Source: Rugosimonospora africana
Lineage (GTDB): Bacteria > Actinomycetota > Actinomycetes > Mycobacteriales > Micromonosporaceae
Direction: 5' to 3'
Assembly (NCBI RefSeq): GCF_016862975.1
Contig: NZ_BONZ01000068.1
Location: 62,001 to 126,000, forward strand
DNA length: 64,000 bases
Under the pieces are notes generated by a model. The model was not told the DNA's origin. It searched no databases and was given only the letters and a program-made list of their open reading frames with translations. Each line of letters begins with the position of its first letter. The stretch's first letter is position 1. Of this stretch, positions 51,892 through 61,621 are shown piece after piece. The position numbers and the translations under genes were made by a program.

Positions 51892-52902
51892 TCAGCGGGC
51901 CTCGACAGACGACGCGGACGACTCGGTCGCGACGGCCACCGGATCGCGCCCCACACCCTGCGTACCGAGGCTGGCCCCGCCCGCGACGCCCTGCACCAGG
52001 TAACGCTGCAACAGGATGAACAGCACCAGGATCGGAGCCGCCACGATAAACGTGCCGGCGGCGACCAGCGGCCAGTTCGAGGTGTGCTCGCCGAAGAACG
52101 AGTAGAGGCCGCGGGTCACCGGCCACAGCGCGTCGTCGGAGAGCATCACCAGAGGCAGGATCAGGTTGTTCCACGAGTAGACGAAGCCGAAGATGCCGAA
52201 GGTGGCGAGCGCCGGCTTCATCTGCGGGATGATGATGGTGAAGATGAACCGGATGTAGCCGCATCCGTCGAGCACCGCGGCCTCGTCGATCTCGCGGGGG
52301 ATCCCCTTGATGTACCCGACGAAGAAGAAGAACCCGGCGCCCGACAGGCTGGTCAGCACGAGATAGCCGGGCATGCTGTTGTACAGGTGCAGCGAGCGCG
52401 CCTCGATGAACAGCGGGATCAGGCCGCCGGGCAGGAAGCCGGAGAAGATGAAGAACGTGTAGAGCGCGTTGGAGTGCTTGAAGTAGCCCCGCGAGATGGG
52501 GAAGGCCAGGAAGACCCCGAGCACGAGGGTGATGGCGTCCGGGACGATCGCGTACACGAGACTGTTGATCATCTCGTGGCCGAAGTCGCCCTGTTGCCAC
52601 GCGTCGGTGAAGTTCTGGAACGTCCAGCCGTGTGGCAGTCCGGTCGGGTGCTGCAGGAAGTCCGGGTAGGACTTGAATGCCTGCAACAGCAGGTACAGCA
52701 GCGGAAGCGCGAACAGCACGACCGAGATGAGCAGGCACACCACGTTGGTGCGCAGCCCGCGCAGGCGCTGCGCCACGCTCGGCCGGCGCCGTGAGCGCGG
52801 CTCGGTCGCGGGCAGCGCGCGATCACTCAGTACCGCTGCCACGTGCGGCCGGTACTCGCCTCCGCCCAAGGAAGGCTCCGGCCGCGCTCCGGCTGAACTC
52901 AC
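51892..52902 (-). CDS. sugar ABC importer permease 2 (second locus)
   Basis: The 336-residue MalG-type permease has six helices. The EAA loop reads REIDEAAVLDGCGYIRFIF. The start at the GTG at 52902 overlaps the stop of the first permease by 4 bases (GTGA); the upstream in-frame ATG is less likely. A Pro/Glu/Arg tail (about 45 residues) precedes helix 1. It belongs with the next two genes and, like the first locus, has no ATPase gene near it. Confidence 0.9.
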   Translation of the reverse strand: MSSAGARPEPSLGGGEYRPHVAAVLSDRALPATEPRSRRRPSVAQRLRGLRTNVVCLLISVVLFALPLLYLLLQAFKSYPDFLQHPTGLPHGWTFQNFTDAWQQGDFGHEMINSLVYAIVPDAITLVLGVFLAFPISRGYFKHSNALYTFFIFSGFLPGGLIPLFIEARSLHLYNSMPGYLVLTSLSGAGFFFFVGYIKGIPREIDEAAVLDGCGYIRFIFTIIIPQMKPALATFGIFGFVYSWNNLILPLVMLSDDALWPVTRGLYSFFGEHTSNWPLVAAGTFIVAAPILVLFILLQRYLVQGVAGGASLGTQGVGRDPVAVATESSASSVEAR

Positions 52903-53801
52903 AGCGCCACCTCCCGCCGCCGCAGGGTCCACAGCACTCCGCCGCCGACGATGAGGGTGAGGAAGAACTGCAGCATCGCCAGCATCGAGCCGTACCCGAG
53001 TTCGGCGCTGCCGGCATTGAACGCGGAGGTGAACATGTAGATGCCCAACGTCTGGGTGCCGTGCTGGCCGCCGGCCAGCACGAGGATCAGTGCGTACTCA
53101 CCCAGGGAGCCGACCACGGTCAGGAACATGTTCACCGTGAACGCGGGCGCCAGCAGGGGAAAGGTCATGTTGCGGAACAGCCGGAAGCGCCCCGCGCCGT
53201 CCAGCGACGCCGCCTCGTAAACCTCCGCCGGAATGTTGCGCAGCCCGGCGATGTAGATGAGCATCGAGTACCCGGAGAACATCCACACGTTGACGAGCAT
53301 GACCAGCGGCAGCGCCAGCCGGTCGGAGCCCAGGAACGTGCTGGTGACCCCGAAGGCGCCGTGCAGCAGCTTGTCGAGCGGGCCGCTGAACGGGTCGAAG
53401 ATGAGCGAGAAGATGGCACCCACCACCGCGACCGAGAAGATCTGCGGCATGAAGATCAGCGCCCGGTACACCGCGTAGGACCGGCCCCGCCGGTTGAGCA
53501 GCAGGGCCAGCCCCATGCCGATCGCGTTCTGGAAGACGGTCACGCCCACCACGTAGATGAGCGAGACCCGGATCGCGTCCCAGACCGTCGAGGACAGTGC
53601 GGTGAACGCGTTCGTGTAGTTGCACAGACCGCAGAAGTTGAGCGGCGTGCCCGGCAGCCCGGAGTACTGCGTGAACGAGTAGCCGATGGTCGCGAGCGAC
53701 GGGTACAGGCCGAACAACAGCCACCCGAGCCCGGGAATCGCGATGCTCGCCCAGGGAATGAACCGTCGGGTCCGTGGGGTCCCGAACAAACAGCGGGGCA
53801 C
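52899..53801 (-). CDS. sugar ABC importer permease 1 (second locus)
   Basis: The 300-residue MalF-type permease has six helices, with AEVYEAASLDGAGRFRLF as the EAA loop. An unusual feature is a Cys-containing outside loop (LNFCGLCNYTNAF), a possible disulfide. It starts 33 bases after the binding-protein stop and is coupled to the second permease by a 4-base overlap. Confidence 0.9.
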   Translation of the reverse strand: MPRCLFGTPRTRRFIPWASIAIPGLGWLLFGLYPSLATIGYSFTQYSGLPGTPLNFCGLCNYTNAFTALSSTVWDAIRVSLIYVVGVTVFQNAIGMGLALLLNRRGRSYAVYRALIFMPQIFSVAVVGAIFSLIFDPFSGPLDKLLHGAFGVTSTFLGSDRLALPLVMLVNVWMFSGYSMLIYIAGLRNIPAEVYEAASLDGAGRFRLFRNMTFPLLAPAFTVNMFLTVVGSLGEYALILVLAGGQHGTQTLGIYMFTSAFNAGSAELGYGSMLAMLQFFLTLIVGGGVLWTLRRREVAL

Positions 53802-53834
53802 GCAGCCCTCCCTTCTACCGCTTCTGCGCGCGGG

Positions 53835-55229
53835 CTACTTGACGGCCTTCTGGTATGCCTCGGCGGAGCGCTTCAGGATGGTGTCGATGCTGTCGCTGCC
53901 GATCGGCGCCAGCTTGTAGAAGTCCGGCCCCCCGGCGTCGGTCGACGCACCCGCCGGGACCCACGGGTTGGTCAGCTGGGCGAAGGCGTCCTTGGAGTGC
54001 GCGTCCAACCAGTCCATCCAGGACAGTCCGGCGTTCGTCAGCGCCGGCTGCGTCGAGACCGATCCGGTGGCGGTCAACCACTTCTTGTAGTTGTCCGGCT
54101 GGGAGAAGAAGGCCAGCCATTGCATGGCGAGGTCCTGGTGCGCCGAGGTGGTCGGCACCACCCAGGTCAGGTCCGGCTTGACGACGACTCGGTTGTCCGC
54201 CGCGTTGTTGGTTCCGGGCAACTGGAAGAAGCCCAGGTTCAGCTTCGGGTTCGCCTGCTGGATGGTCGCGCTGTCCCACGAGCCGTCGAGCAGGAACGGG
54301 TAGTTGTTCGCCTGGGTGGCCCATACACCCGGCGCCGTCAGTTGCGCGACGCCCGCCGCGCCCGGCTCCAGGTACTTCACCGCCTGCTGGTACTCCTGCG
54401 AAATCGTCTTGTAGACCGGGTCGTTCCAGGACTGTGTCTTCTGCCAGAACGCGGTGGCCCGGTCGGTGGACACCTTCACCGAGTCCGATGACGGGTGGCC
54501 CGCCATCAGCGTCTGGTTCATGATTCCGTTCCAGATGCCGCCCTGGAAGCCATCCTTGCCTGCCGCGAAGATGGGCGTGACTCCCTTGGACTTCAGCGTC
54601 GCGCAGTCGTCCAGGAACTCCTGGAAGGTGCTGGGGACCTGCAGGTTGTACTTGGCCAGCAGGTCCTTCTTGTACCAGATGGCGCCGGTCGACACGTACT
54701 CCGCGGCCATCACGCCGTAGACGCCGCCGTTGTACCCGACGGCCGCCTGCTGCATGGTGGTGTCGTAGTTCTTCATGAACGGCTGGTCCTTGAGGTCGAC
54801 CAGCTTGCCCGCGGTCACCAGCGCGGCGGCACCGCCCGGCTGCAGCTTGGTGTAGGAGGGCGCGTAGGCCTGTTGGGTGGGCGCGAACTGGGCCAGCACG
54901 TCCACCGACTTGGACTGCAGGAGGCTGCTGGTCAGCTGCTGCCACGCGTTGTTGGCGGTCGGGGCCTGCTGGAGCTTGACCGTCACGCCGGGGTGCGCCT
55001 TCTCGAACGCGGCGTTCAGCTGCTGGGTGAACTCGATCGCGCCCGGGTTCGTCCACTCGCCGATGGTCAGGGTGACCTTCGAACCCGAACCCGAACCGTC
55101 GCTGGAGCAGGCGGTCAGGCCGGAGGCGATGCAGGTGGCGGCGATGGCGACGGCGGTCAGCGACCTGACCGCGCCGCGCCGCCGCCGGAAGTGCGCTCGC
55201 GGCGGTAATGCGCTGATGCGGGTATCCAC
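53835..55229 (-). CDS. sugar ABC importer binding lipoprotein (second locus)
   Basis: The 464-residue family 1 binding protein has an Arg-rich N-terminus, hydrophobic stretch and lipobox G-L-T-A-C with Cys41. The mature part starts VTLTIGEWTNPGAIEFTQQL. Ligand-cleft aromatic residues are plentiful (YVSTGAIWYKKDLL, WNGIMNQTLM). The start is the GTG at 55229, 7 bases after GAAGGAG. It follows the ManD-type gene by 40 bases and should bring in the oligosaccharide cut by the locus's enzymes. Confidence 0.92.
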   Translation of the reverse strand: MDTRISALPPRAHFRRRRGAVRSLTAVAIAATCIASGLTACSSDGSGSGSKVTLTIGEWTNPGAIEFTQQLNAAFEKAHPGVTVKLQQAPTANNAWQQLTSSLLQSKSVDVLAQFAPTQQAYAPSYTKLQPGGAAALVTAGKLVDLKDQPFMKNYDTTMQQAAVGYNGGVYGVMAAEYVSTGAIWYKKDLLAKYNLQVPSTFQEFLDDCATLKSKGVTPIFAAGKDGFQGGIWNGIMNQTLMAGHPSSDSVKVSTDRATAFWQKTQSWNDPVYKTISQEYQQAVKYLEPGAAGVAQLTAPGVWATQANNYPFLLDGSWDSATIQQANPKLNLGFFQLPGTNNAADNRVVVKPDLTWVVPTTSAHQDLAMQWLAFFSQPDNYKKWLTATGSVSTQPALTNAGLSWMDWLDAHSKDAFAQLTNPWVPAGASTDAGGPDFYKLAPIGSDSIDTILKRSAEAYQKAVK

Positions 55230-55269
55230 TGGTGGTACTCCTTCGGGTTGGGTGTGAGGATTGGGCGCC

Positions 55270-56550
55270 CTAGGGGCGCTGCAGGGCACCGTCGTCCCTG
55301 CGCGGTGGCGCCCAGGCGTGGCCGAGGCGTGGTGAATCCGGCGAGGTTGGCGGGAACCGCAGCGCCAGTTGTTCGTCGAAGTCGACGCCGAGGCCGGGGC
55401 GGTCACTCGGCCACAGGTACCCGTCGCGGATCTCGGGGCAGCCCGGGAACACCTCGCGCAGCCGCGGCGCGAACAGGTGCTGTTCCTGGATGCCGAAGTT
55501 GGGGCACGCGAGGTCCAGGGCGAGGTTCGCCGCGTGCCCGATCGGTGACACGTCGCCGGGCCCGTGCCAGGCGGTCCGGATGCCGTACAGCTCGCACGCG
55601 TTCGCCAGCCGCCAGGCGGGCGTGATGCCGCCGATCGCCGAGACGTGTACCCGGATGAAGTCGCACAGCCCGCCGGCGAGCAGCGGACGGTACTCGGCGG
55701 GGTTGGTGAACAGCTCGCCGATCGCGATGGGGGTGGTGCACTGGGCACGCAGCCGGCGGAGCCAGTCGATGTCCTCCGGGGCCACCGGATCCTCGAGATA
55801 GAACAGGTGGAACGGTTCCAGCTCCTTGGCGAGTTGGACCGCGTCGGTGGGATGCACCCGCTCGTGCACGTCGTGGATCAGCTCGATGCCGTCGCCGAGT
55901 TCGGTACGCAGGTGCTCGAACAGCGCCCGCACGGCGCGCCGGTACGCGGCCGGATCCCACGCGTTCGCGGTCAGCGGTGGGCGGGTACCCGCGGGTGCCG
56001 CCGCGCTCGGTGCGCCATAGGTTCCGGCTCCCGGCACGGCGACCTGACACCGCACATACCGGTAGCCGTCCGCGGCCATCCGCCGTGCCTCGTCGGCGAC
56101 CTCCCGCGGATCCCGGCCGGAGGCGTGGCTGTAGAGCGGGACGGCGGTGCGGCACCGACCGCCGAGCAGTTGCCAGACCGGCAGGCCCACCTGCTTGCCC
56201 TTGATGTCCCACAGCGCCATGTCCACTCCGGACAGTGCGTTGTTCAGCACCGGCCCGCTGCGCCAGTACCCGGACAGGTGCAGGGCGCCGGCGATGTCGG
56301 TGATGTCCGCCGGGTCCCGCCCGATCAGCTGCGGCGCCAGGTACTCGTCGACGGCCGTGGCGACGGCGGCGGCGCGCTGGGTGAAGGTCGCGCAGCCGAG
56401 CCCGTACAGGCCGGGTTCGTTGGTGTCCACCCGGACCACGACGAGCGTGGTACCGGCGGGGGCGGTGAGCACCGCCCGTACGCCGGTGATCCGGGTGCCC
56501 GACGAACCCGCCCAGGGTGGCGCTGATGCGGTACCGGCGACGGTGTCCAC
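55270..56550 (-). CDS. enolase-superfamily mannonate dehydratase-like (ManD/RspA)
   Basis: The 426-residue protein is of the enolase superfamily, ManD/RspA branch: GCATFTQRAAAV at the start, VDMALWDIKGKQ, GYRYVRCQVAVPGAGTYG, HDVHERVHPTDAVQLAKELE, LEDPVAPEDIDWL and TAWHGPGDVSPIGHAANLA. The acid residues that bind magnesium and the His of the H-G-P-G-D motif are present. ManD enzymes dehydrate D-mannonate or D-gluconate. It is functionally analogous to the UxuA gene at 10509. AAGGAG lies before the GTG start, downstream of a hairpin. Confidence 0.88.
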   Translation of the reverse strand: MDTVAGTASAPPWAGSSGTRITGVRAVLTAPAGTTLVVVRVDTNEPGLYGLGCATFTQRAAAVATAVDEYLAPQLIGRDPADITDIAGALHLSGYWRSGPVLNNALSGVDMALWDIKGKQVGLPVWQLLGGRCRTAVPLYSHASGRDPREVADEARRMAADGYRYVRCQVAVPGAGTYGAPSAAAPAGTRPPLTANAWDPAAYRRAVRALFEHLRTELGDGIELIHDVHERVHPTDAVQLAKELEPFHLFYLEDPVAPEDIDWLRRLRAQCTTPIAIGELFTNPAEYRPLLAGGLCDFIRVHVSAIGGITPAWRLANACELYGIRTAWHGPGDVSPIGHAANLALDLACPNFGIQEQHLFAPRLREVFPGCPEIRDGYLWPSDRPGLGVDFDEQLALRFPPTSPDSPRLGHAWAPPRRDDGALQRP

Positions 56551-56587
56551 GGGTGCGGCTCCTTGGTTTTCGGGAAAGGGGTACCGG

Positions 56588-56623
56588 GCCCGGCCGCGGT
56601 GGGGTGTGTGCCCGCGGCCGGGC
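56588..56623 (-). terminator. hairpin between GH39-like and ManD genes
   Basis: A perfect 12-bp stem, GCCCGGCCGCGG (56588-56599) and CCGCGGCCGGGC (56612-56623), with a 12-base loop lies in the 128-base gap after the GH39-like stop. It may end or reduce transcription from the GH36-GH39 pair, leaving the ManD-importer-lyase genes to a weaker or separate promoter. Confidence 0.65.
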
Positions 56624-56678
56624 GGTATGCGGTGTCACGTGGCGGGTGCTCGCGCTCCCCGCGACCAACAGGAACGGA

Positions 56679-59600
56679 TTAGCGGCCGAGGCCCCATAGG
56701 GTGTCGACGCGACCGCCGCTGTACTGGGCTCCGGTGCCCCAGAACGGCGCGAAGTTGTAGCAGCCCGACTGCGGCGCCTCGGACTGCGTGGTGGAGAACG
56801 TCTGCCCGTGCCCACCCGTTCCGGCGTCGCCGACCGCGAACCCGAACACCATCGTCGAGGTCTGGCCGGCCGCCTTCGGCAGGGTGGCCGCGAGTTCCGG
56901 CAACTGGCTCCAGGCGATGGCCACCTCGTACGTGGTCACCTTGGCCACCGCGTCCCGGGTGATCTGCACCCGGCCCTCGCTGCCACCGGTCGGCGAGGCG
57001 TCCATCGGGCCGAGCGGGGTCGGCAGGGCGGCGTTGGTCGGGTAGTAGGTCTGGTAGTTGGTACCCGGCGCGCACTGGCGATGCAGTTGCGGGAAGGAGT
57101 CCGCGGCGGCGTGGTCCGAGGTCTTGCTGGCCAGCGTGGCCACGTAGAGGTGGGACAGCGAGGCCAGGCACTTCTCGTAGTGCCGGTCGCCGGCGAGCAG
57201 GTCGTCGGGTTTGGCGCCGGTGTCGAACCCGAGTTGGATGTCGTCGGCCTGGAACGGGAAGAGGTACGGGTTCGTGGCGAACGCCGGGTTGAAGAACGCG
57301 ATGGCGTCCTGGATCTCGGCGCGGAAGTACACGAAATCGTCGTCCCACGCGCCGCGGAGCACGTACTGCTTGCTGTCGCCGGTCTTGCTCACGCTGGTCA
57401 GCGTCACCGGGATGATGTCGCTCCACTGGTCCGCGCCGCCGCCGACGACGATCGACCGGTACGGCAGGTAGTTGACCCGTACCGTCCCGGATCCGCTGAG
57501 GTCGGCGCTCTTGAGGTCGGGCCCCTGATGGCCGGCGACCCGCACGGTCCAGTCCACCCGGTACTGGTTGTCGGGGCTCACCTGGTGCCCCGAGATCGGG
57601 AAGCTCACCACCCGCTGCTCGCCTGGCTTCAGGTTGGCGCACGGCGCGTTGGTGTACCGCAGCTTCCACCCCGGTGGCTCGGCCACGCGCAGGTTCGCGG
57701 TGACCGTCGTGGGCGACGTGTTCTCCACCCGTACCCGCAGTTCGTCGCGCTGACCGAGTGGCCCGGTCAGCGCCAGCGGGGTGACCACCAGCGGTGTGTC
57801 GTACGCGAAGGTGGCATTGGTGGTCAGCACCGCGCCCAGGGCGTCGGCGCTGCGGTCGGTCTCGAAGTACAGCACCTCCCACGGGGACAGCGTCAGCGTC
57901 ACGCGGCTCTTCGAGCCGTCGGCCAACTGCCGCCCGAGGTAGTCGTAGACCCGGATGCCGCTGGCATCGCTCAGGGTCAGCGTGCCGCGGTAGCCGGCGG
58001 CCGGGTGCTCGTCGGTGCCGTCGTAGATCTGGTCGGCGTAGACAGCGGCCCGGCCCTTGCCATCCGCGGTACGGAACAGGAAGCCCCAGGTGGACTTCGC
58101 ATCCGGGTACAGCTCGGACTCCAGCCGGGCGTCCTCGAGCAGGCTGGTCATCGTGGTGTACGCGACCACCGCCGGCAGCGGGGTCTTGGTGGCGATGTCG
58201 TAGATGTTGAATTCCTGGCCGGAGTACGGCTTGTCGTAGCACAGCGAGAACCAGAAGATCCGGATCGGCGAGTCCTCCTCCGCGCCGGCAAGCATGTGCA
58301 GCAGGTACGTGGGAGCCAGCGTGCGGGCCACCCCGTAGATGGCTTCCTCGACCGGCACGTCCGGGAACGAGTCCACCACCGCCGTGCCGCACTCGGTCTG
58401 CCACTGGCCGCCCTTGCCGTGCGTGCGCGACCAGAGCTTGTCCATCTTGACCTGCGTCTTGGCCATCGCGTACTGGGCCGCGTCCGGGTACCCGTAGGCG
58501 TGGTTCACCGACCCGTCGATGTACCCCGCCGAGGTGGAACCCTTGGCGTACACCGCGTCGCGGTTGTAGCTGACCGAGCCGCCGCCGATCAGGTTGACGT
58601 CCGGGAACTCGGGCTTGACCCGGTCCCAGATGAGTTTGGTCATGTCCCGGTAGTCCTGCGAGTCACCGGTGGACCAGAAGTGGCCGTGCACCCACGGCTC
58701 GTTCCACAGTTCCCAGTTCTTCACCAGATCCTGCAGCGGCGCGATGGCGTGGTACACCATGTCGGCGTACGCGACCAGATCCTTCGGCCGGTTCTGGTAC
58801 ACCTGCAGCGGCTGGCCGTTCGCGCCGGGCTGCACGTTCCACGCCATGTTGTAGTTGATGAACCCGGTCGGCTGGATGCCGTGGCTGACCCACTCCGCGA
58901 CCTCGGCCCGGGCGACATCGATGTCGGCCTGGCCCCAGAACGTGTTCGGCGCCGGGCTGACCGTCGTCGGTTGCACCGACGCGACGCCCCGGGTCCACTT
59001 GACGCCCATCAGCGCTGCGATGCGCTTGGTGATGGCGGGGTCGCCCTCCGACCGGATGCCCAGACCGAACGCCGAGTCGGGACGCACACCGGCCACGGTC
59101 GGGCGCACCACGCCGAGGCCCAGGGTCTGCGCGAGCAACTGGGTACCGGCGGCGTCGGTGACGGTCGCGGTCACCCGGTAGTAGTCCGGGCCCAACGCGC
59201 CCAACGGGATCGCGGTGGTCTGCGCGGTACCCGCCGGGGCGGCGAAGCTCGCCGTACCGCTGCGGACGGTCTGCGTGCTGCGGGCGTTGACCGACCAGGC
59301 GACGCTGCCGGTCAGTGCGGCCGCGCTGGTGACGGTGACGCGCAGCTCCGGCGTCGCCCGGCTACCGGCGTCGACGACGAACAGCGCGGCAGGATCGGAG
59401 AAGCTCAGCACCACCGACGGTCCCGTGGCCGCGTTCGCGGCAGCTGTGTTCGCGGCGGCCGTGTGTGCGGGGCCGGTGTTCGTCGAGGCGGCCGAGGCCG
59501 GCTGATTCGGCCGCAGGACGCCGGCCATGGCGGTGCCGAGCGCGGCGGCGGCGCCGTAGGTGAGGGTGCGGCGCCGCGACAGGCCGCCCGGTCCGGTGTC

Positions 59601-59690
59601 TCGACTCTCACTGTCGGGATGTGCGGGTGCGGTGTGTGCGGGTGCGGTGTCTTCGGGTTGGGTGTGTTCGGGGTGTGCGGGGTCGGACAT
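56679..59690 (-). CDS. Tat-exported GH39-like glycosidase with CBM9-like end
   Basis: The 1003-residue protein has a twin-arginine signal (LSRRRTLTYGAAAALG, about residues 38-53) after an acidic P-A-H-T-type repeat. A beta domain (about 90-205) and a TIM-barrel like that of GH39 follow: acid/base Glu near residue 330 in WELWNEPWVHGHFW and the likely nucleophile Glu near 431 in WQTECGTAV. A beta domain (about 560-640) and beta domains with a CBM9/DOMON-like C-terminus (about 770-1003; WDDDFVYFRAEIQDA) complete it. It would cleave beta-xylosides, arabinosides or uronyl glycosides outside the cell. The upstream GH36-like gene is 51 bases away. Confidence 0.85.
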   Translation of the reverse strand: MSDPAHPEHTQPEDTAPAHTAPAHPDSESRDTGPGGLSRRRTLTYGAAAALGTAMAGVLRPNQPASAASTNTGPAHTAAANTAAANAATGPSVVLSFSDPAALFVVDAGSRATPELRVTVTSAAALTGSVAWSVNARSTQTVRSGTASFAAPAGTAQTTAIPLGALGPDYYRVTATVTDAAGTQLLAQTLGLGVVRPTVAGVRPDSAFGLGIRSEGDPAITKRIAALMGVKWTRGVASVQPTTVSPAPNTFWGQADIDVARAEVAEWVSHGIQPTGFINYNMAWNVQPGANGQPLQVYQNRPKDLVAYADMVYHAIAPLQDLVKNWELWNEPWVHGHFWSTGDSQDYRDMTKLIWDRVKPEFPDVNLIGGGSVSYNRDAVYAKGSTSAGYIDGSVNHAYGYPDAAQYAMAKTQVKMDKLWSRTHGKGGQWQTECGTAVVDSFPDVPVEEAIYGVARTLAPTYLLHMLAGAEEDSPIRIFWFSLCYDKPYSGQEFNIYDIATKTPLPAVVAYTTMTSLLEDARLESELYPDAKSTWGFLFRTADGKGRAAVYADQIYDGTDEHPAAGYRGTLTLSDASGIRVYDYLGRQLADGSKSRVTLTLSPWEVLYFETDRSADALGAVLTTNATFAYDTPLVVTPLALTGPLGQRDELRVRVENTSPTTVTANLRVAEPPGWKLRYTNAPCANLKPGEQRVVSFPISGHQVSPDNQYRVDWTVRVAGHQGPDLKSADLSGSGTVRVNYLPYRSIVVGGGADQWSDIIPVTLTSVSKTGDSKQYVLRGAWDDDFVYFRAEIQDAIAFFNPAFATNPYLFPFQADDIQLGFDTGAKPDDLLAGDRHYEKCLASLSHLYVATLASKTSDHAAADSFPQLHRQCAPGTNYQTYYPTNAALPTPLGPMDASPTGGSEGRVQITRDAVAKVTTYEVAIAWSQLPELAATLPKAAGQTSTMVFGFAVGDAGTGGHGQTFSTTQSEAPQSGCYNFAPFWGTGAQYSGGRVDTLWGLGR

Positions 59691-59741
59691 GAACAGACCT
59701 CCGAGTGCGTGGTGGAACTCAGGTAGGTGCCATGCGGGGTG

Positions 59742-61565
59742 TTACGCGCGTGCGGGCGTGCTTTCCGGGCTTGGGCCGGCCCCGGTTGCGGCGCCGTCGA
59801 GGTGCTCGATGACGCACAACCCGGCCGGGGGTACCGGCAGGCGGTGCAGGCCGGGGCTCAGATCCTTGAGGTGGGTACCGGCCGGCCGGCCGCGGGAGTC
59901 CATGACCGTCAGGCGGGCCCTGGCCGTACCGGTGACGTCGACGACGACGTGTCCGGCAGCGGTCGAGTTGACGAGGGCGATCTCGGTGAACCGCCCCGGA
60001 TCCAGGGGCACCACCCGACGCTCGCCGAACACCGTGACGACCGCCCGGTTGCCGGCGGACGCGGTCACGGTGCCGGCGCGCTCGTCCAGCCGGCTGGCGG
60101 GGTGCTGCCCGTCGAGCAGCACGTCGCGGTACCGCAGCCAGAACCGCAACCACCACGCGGTCATCGCCCGGTGCCCTGCGGACTGCCCGGCCAGCCGGAC
60201 CGAGATCTGGGGCACGGAGTACAGCGCGGACTGCACCTGCCGGGCCGCCGCGTCGACGTCCGCCGCGGGATCCCACATGAGCATGTCGCAGTGCACCGCC
60301 GCGCCGGGGGCGAGCACCGCGATGTCGCGGGTACGCAGGCGGTTGGCGCTCGCGTCGGCCGGGCAGTCGCTGGCCCGCAACAGGTTGCCGTACGCCCGCA
60401 TCGCCGGCCCGGCATAGGGCTGCCGCAGTTCGATGAGCAGGTCGTCGCCGCGTACCGCGTGCAGCCGCTCGCGCAGTTCGACGAGCAACGCGCGGGTCGC
60501 CTGGCCCACGTCGGCGGCCGTGTTGTCGCCGGCGGTGTCGTTGTGGGCCGTGTCGTCGGCGTACGCCATCGCCTGATCGAGGAAGTCGACCTTCAGGCCG
60601 TCCAGCCCGTACCGGTCGACGAGCCGCACACAGCTGTCGACGACGAACGCCCGCACCTTGTCCTGCCGGGGATCCAGGATCCGGCAGTCCAGCCGAGGCG
60701 CACGCCGCGGCGCGACATCCACCAGCGTGTCGTGGACGGTGCTGCGCTCCCCGAGCAACAGCGGCGCGATCCAGGCGACGTAGCGCAGGCCCCGCGCCCG
60801 GACCGCGGCGACGTGCGCGGCGAAATCCGGGAACTTGGCCGGATCGGGAACCCAGTCACCGCAACCGGAGTAGCCCCGGACATCCGCGTTCGCCTGCCAG
60901 CCGTCGTCCAGTAGCAGCACACCGCACCCCAGTTCGGCGGCGACTGCCGCGTCGGCCTCGACGAGGTCGGCGCTCACCGCGCGGTGCATCGAGTACCACG
61001 TGGAGTACGCCGGAGTACGGGCCGCCTCGGGCGTGGGCATCGGGTCGACGGGGGTGAGCCAGCGCGCCAGCGCCCGCACCGTGTCGGCGGCGGATGGCCC
61101 GGCCGGTCGCAGGCACAGCCGGAACCCTTCGCCCGCGGCCAGCCGCGTCGCCAGCCAGACACCATAGCGCGCCCGGGATTCCGAGACGCCGAACCGCATC
61201 CAGGTCACCGCGTCGGTGCGGTCGCTGGCGAACGCCAGCAGCGATCGGCCAGCGCTGTCGTACAGGCAACCGAGGGCGGCGGACTCGACCAGGCCGACCC
61301 GGCGCCAATCGCCCTCCCAGTCCGCCGGCAACGGTCGCTCCCAGTCCGCCGACGGGTGCCAGTACCCGACCGCGTCACCGAGCGGGACGTCCAGCCGGAC
61401 CAACGTTGTCTCAGCCACGCTCGCCGTGACGTGCACGGTCGCGGCTTCGGCGCCGTCCTCGATCCGCATCCGGACGCCGTCGCCTAACGCCGTAACGGCA
61501 GTTTCTCCTGCAAAGAGGGTGTTGCCGGCGGACCAAAGTCGCGTCTTATCCCTGAAATCCGTCAT
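59742..61565 (-). CDS. GH36-like alpha-galactosidase family protein
   Basis: The 607-residue protein matches the GH36/GH-D alpha-galactosidase plan. An N-terminal beta-sandwich (1-180) precedes the barrel, with YSTWYSMHRAVSADLVE, LLLDDGWQANADVRGYSG, nucleophile Asp near residue 328 in GLKVDFLDQAMAY and acid/base Asp in LLRASDCPADASANRLR, and a C-terminal beta-sandwich. No signal peptide, so it acts on imported alpha-galactosides. The ATG at 61565 follows a GGGG stretch. It heads the minus-strand locus, and a perfect 14-bp palindrome lies 43 bases upstream. Confidence 0.85.
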   Translation of the reverse strand: MTDFRDKTRLWSAGNTLFAGETAVTALGDGVRMRIEDGAEAATVHVTASVAETTLVRLDVPLGDAVGYWHPSADWERPLPADWEGDWRRVGLVESAALGCLYDSAGRSLLAFASDRTDAVTWMRFGVSESRARYGVWLATRLAAGEGFRLCLRPAGPSAADTVRALARWLTPVDPMPTPEAARTPAYSTWYSMHRAVSADLVEADAAVAAELGCGVLLLDDGWQANADVRGYSGCGDWVPDPAKFPDFAAHVAAVRARGLRYVAWIAPLLLGERSTVHDTLVDVAPRRAPRLDCRILDPRQDKVRAFVVDSCVRLVDRYGLDGLKVDFLDQAMAYADDTAHNDTAGDNTAADVGQATRALLVELRERLHAVRGDDLLIELRQPYAGPAMRAYGNLLRASDCPADASANRLRTRDIAVLAPGAAVHCDMLMWDPAADVDAAARQVQSALYSVPQISVRLAGQSAGHRAMTAWWLRFWLRYRDVLLDGQHPASRLDERAGTVTASAGNRAVVTVFGERRVVPLDPGRFTEIALVNSTAAGHVVVDVTGTARARLTVMDSRGRPAGTHLKDLSPGLHRLPVPPAGLCVIEHLDGAATGAGPSPESTPARA

Positions 61566-61607
61566 GACCGTTCCCCTCGGTTGACGGGTGGAACCGTAAC
61601 CCCGGCC

Positions 61608-61621
61608 GGACAACGTTGTCC
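61608..61621. promoter_or_regulatory. LacI-type operator
   Basis: GGACAACGTTGTCC is a perfect 14-bp palindrome with the central CG typical of LacI-family operators. It sits 43 bases upstream of the GH36 start, where a repressor would block transcription. The LacI gene lies just beyond on the same strand. Confidence 0.75.

Noticed and set aside
56808-59726. A 972-codon frame antisense to the GH39-like gene
   Set aside because: Low-information product without any motif; the minus strand has a Tat signal and catalytic Glu residues.
61391-61404. A second possible LacI operator (CAACGTTG inside the GH36 gene)
   Set aside because: Symmetry stops after 8 bases and it lies within coding sequence.
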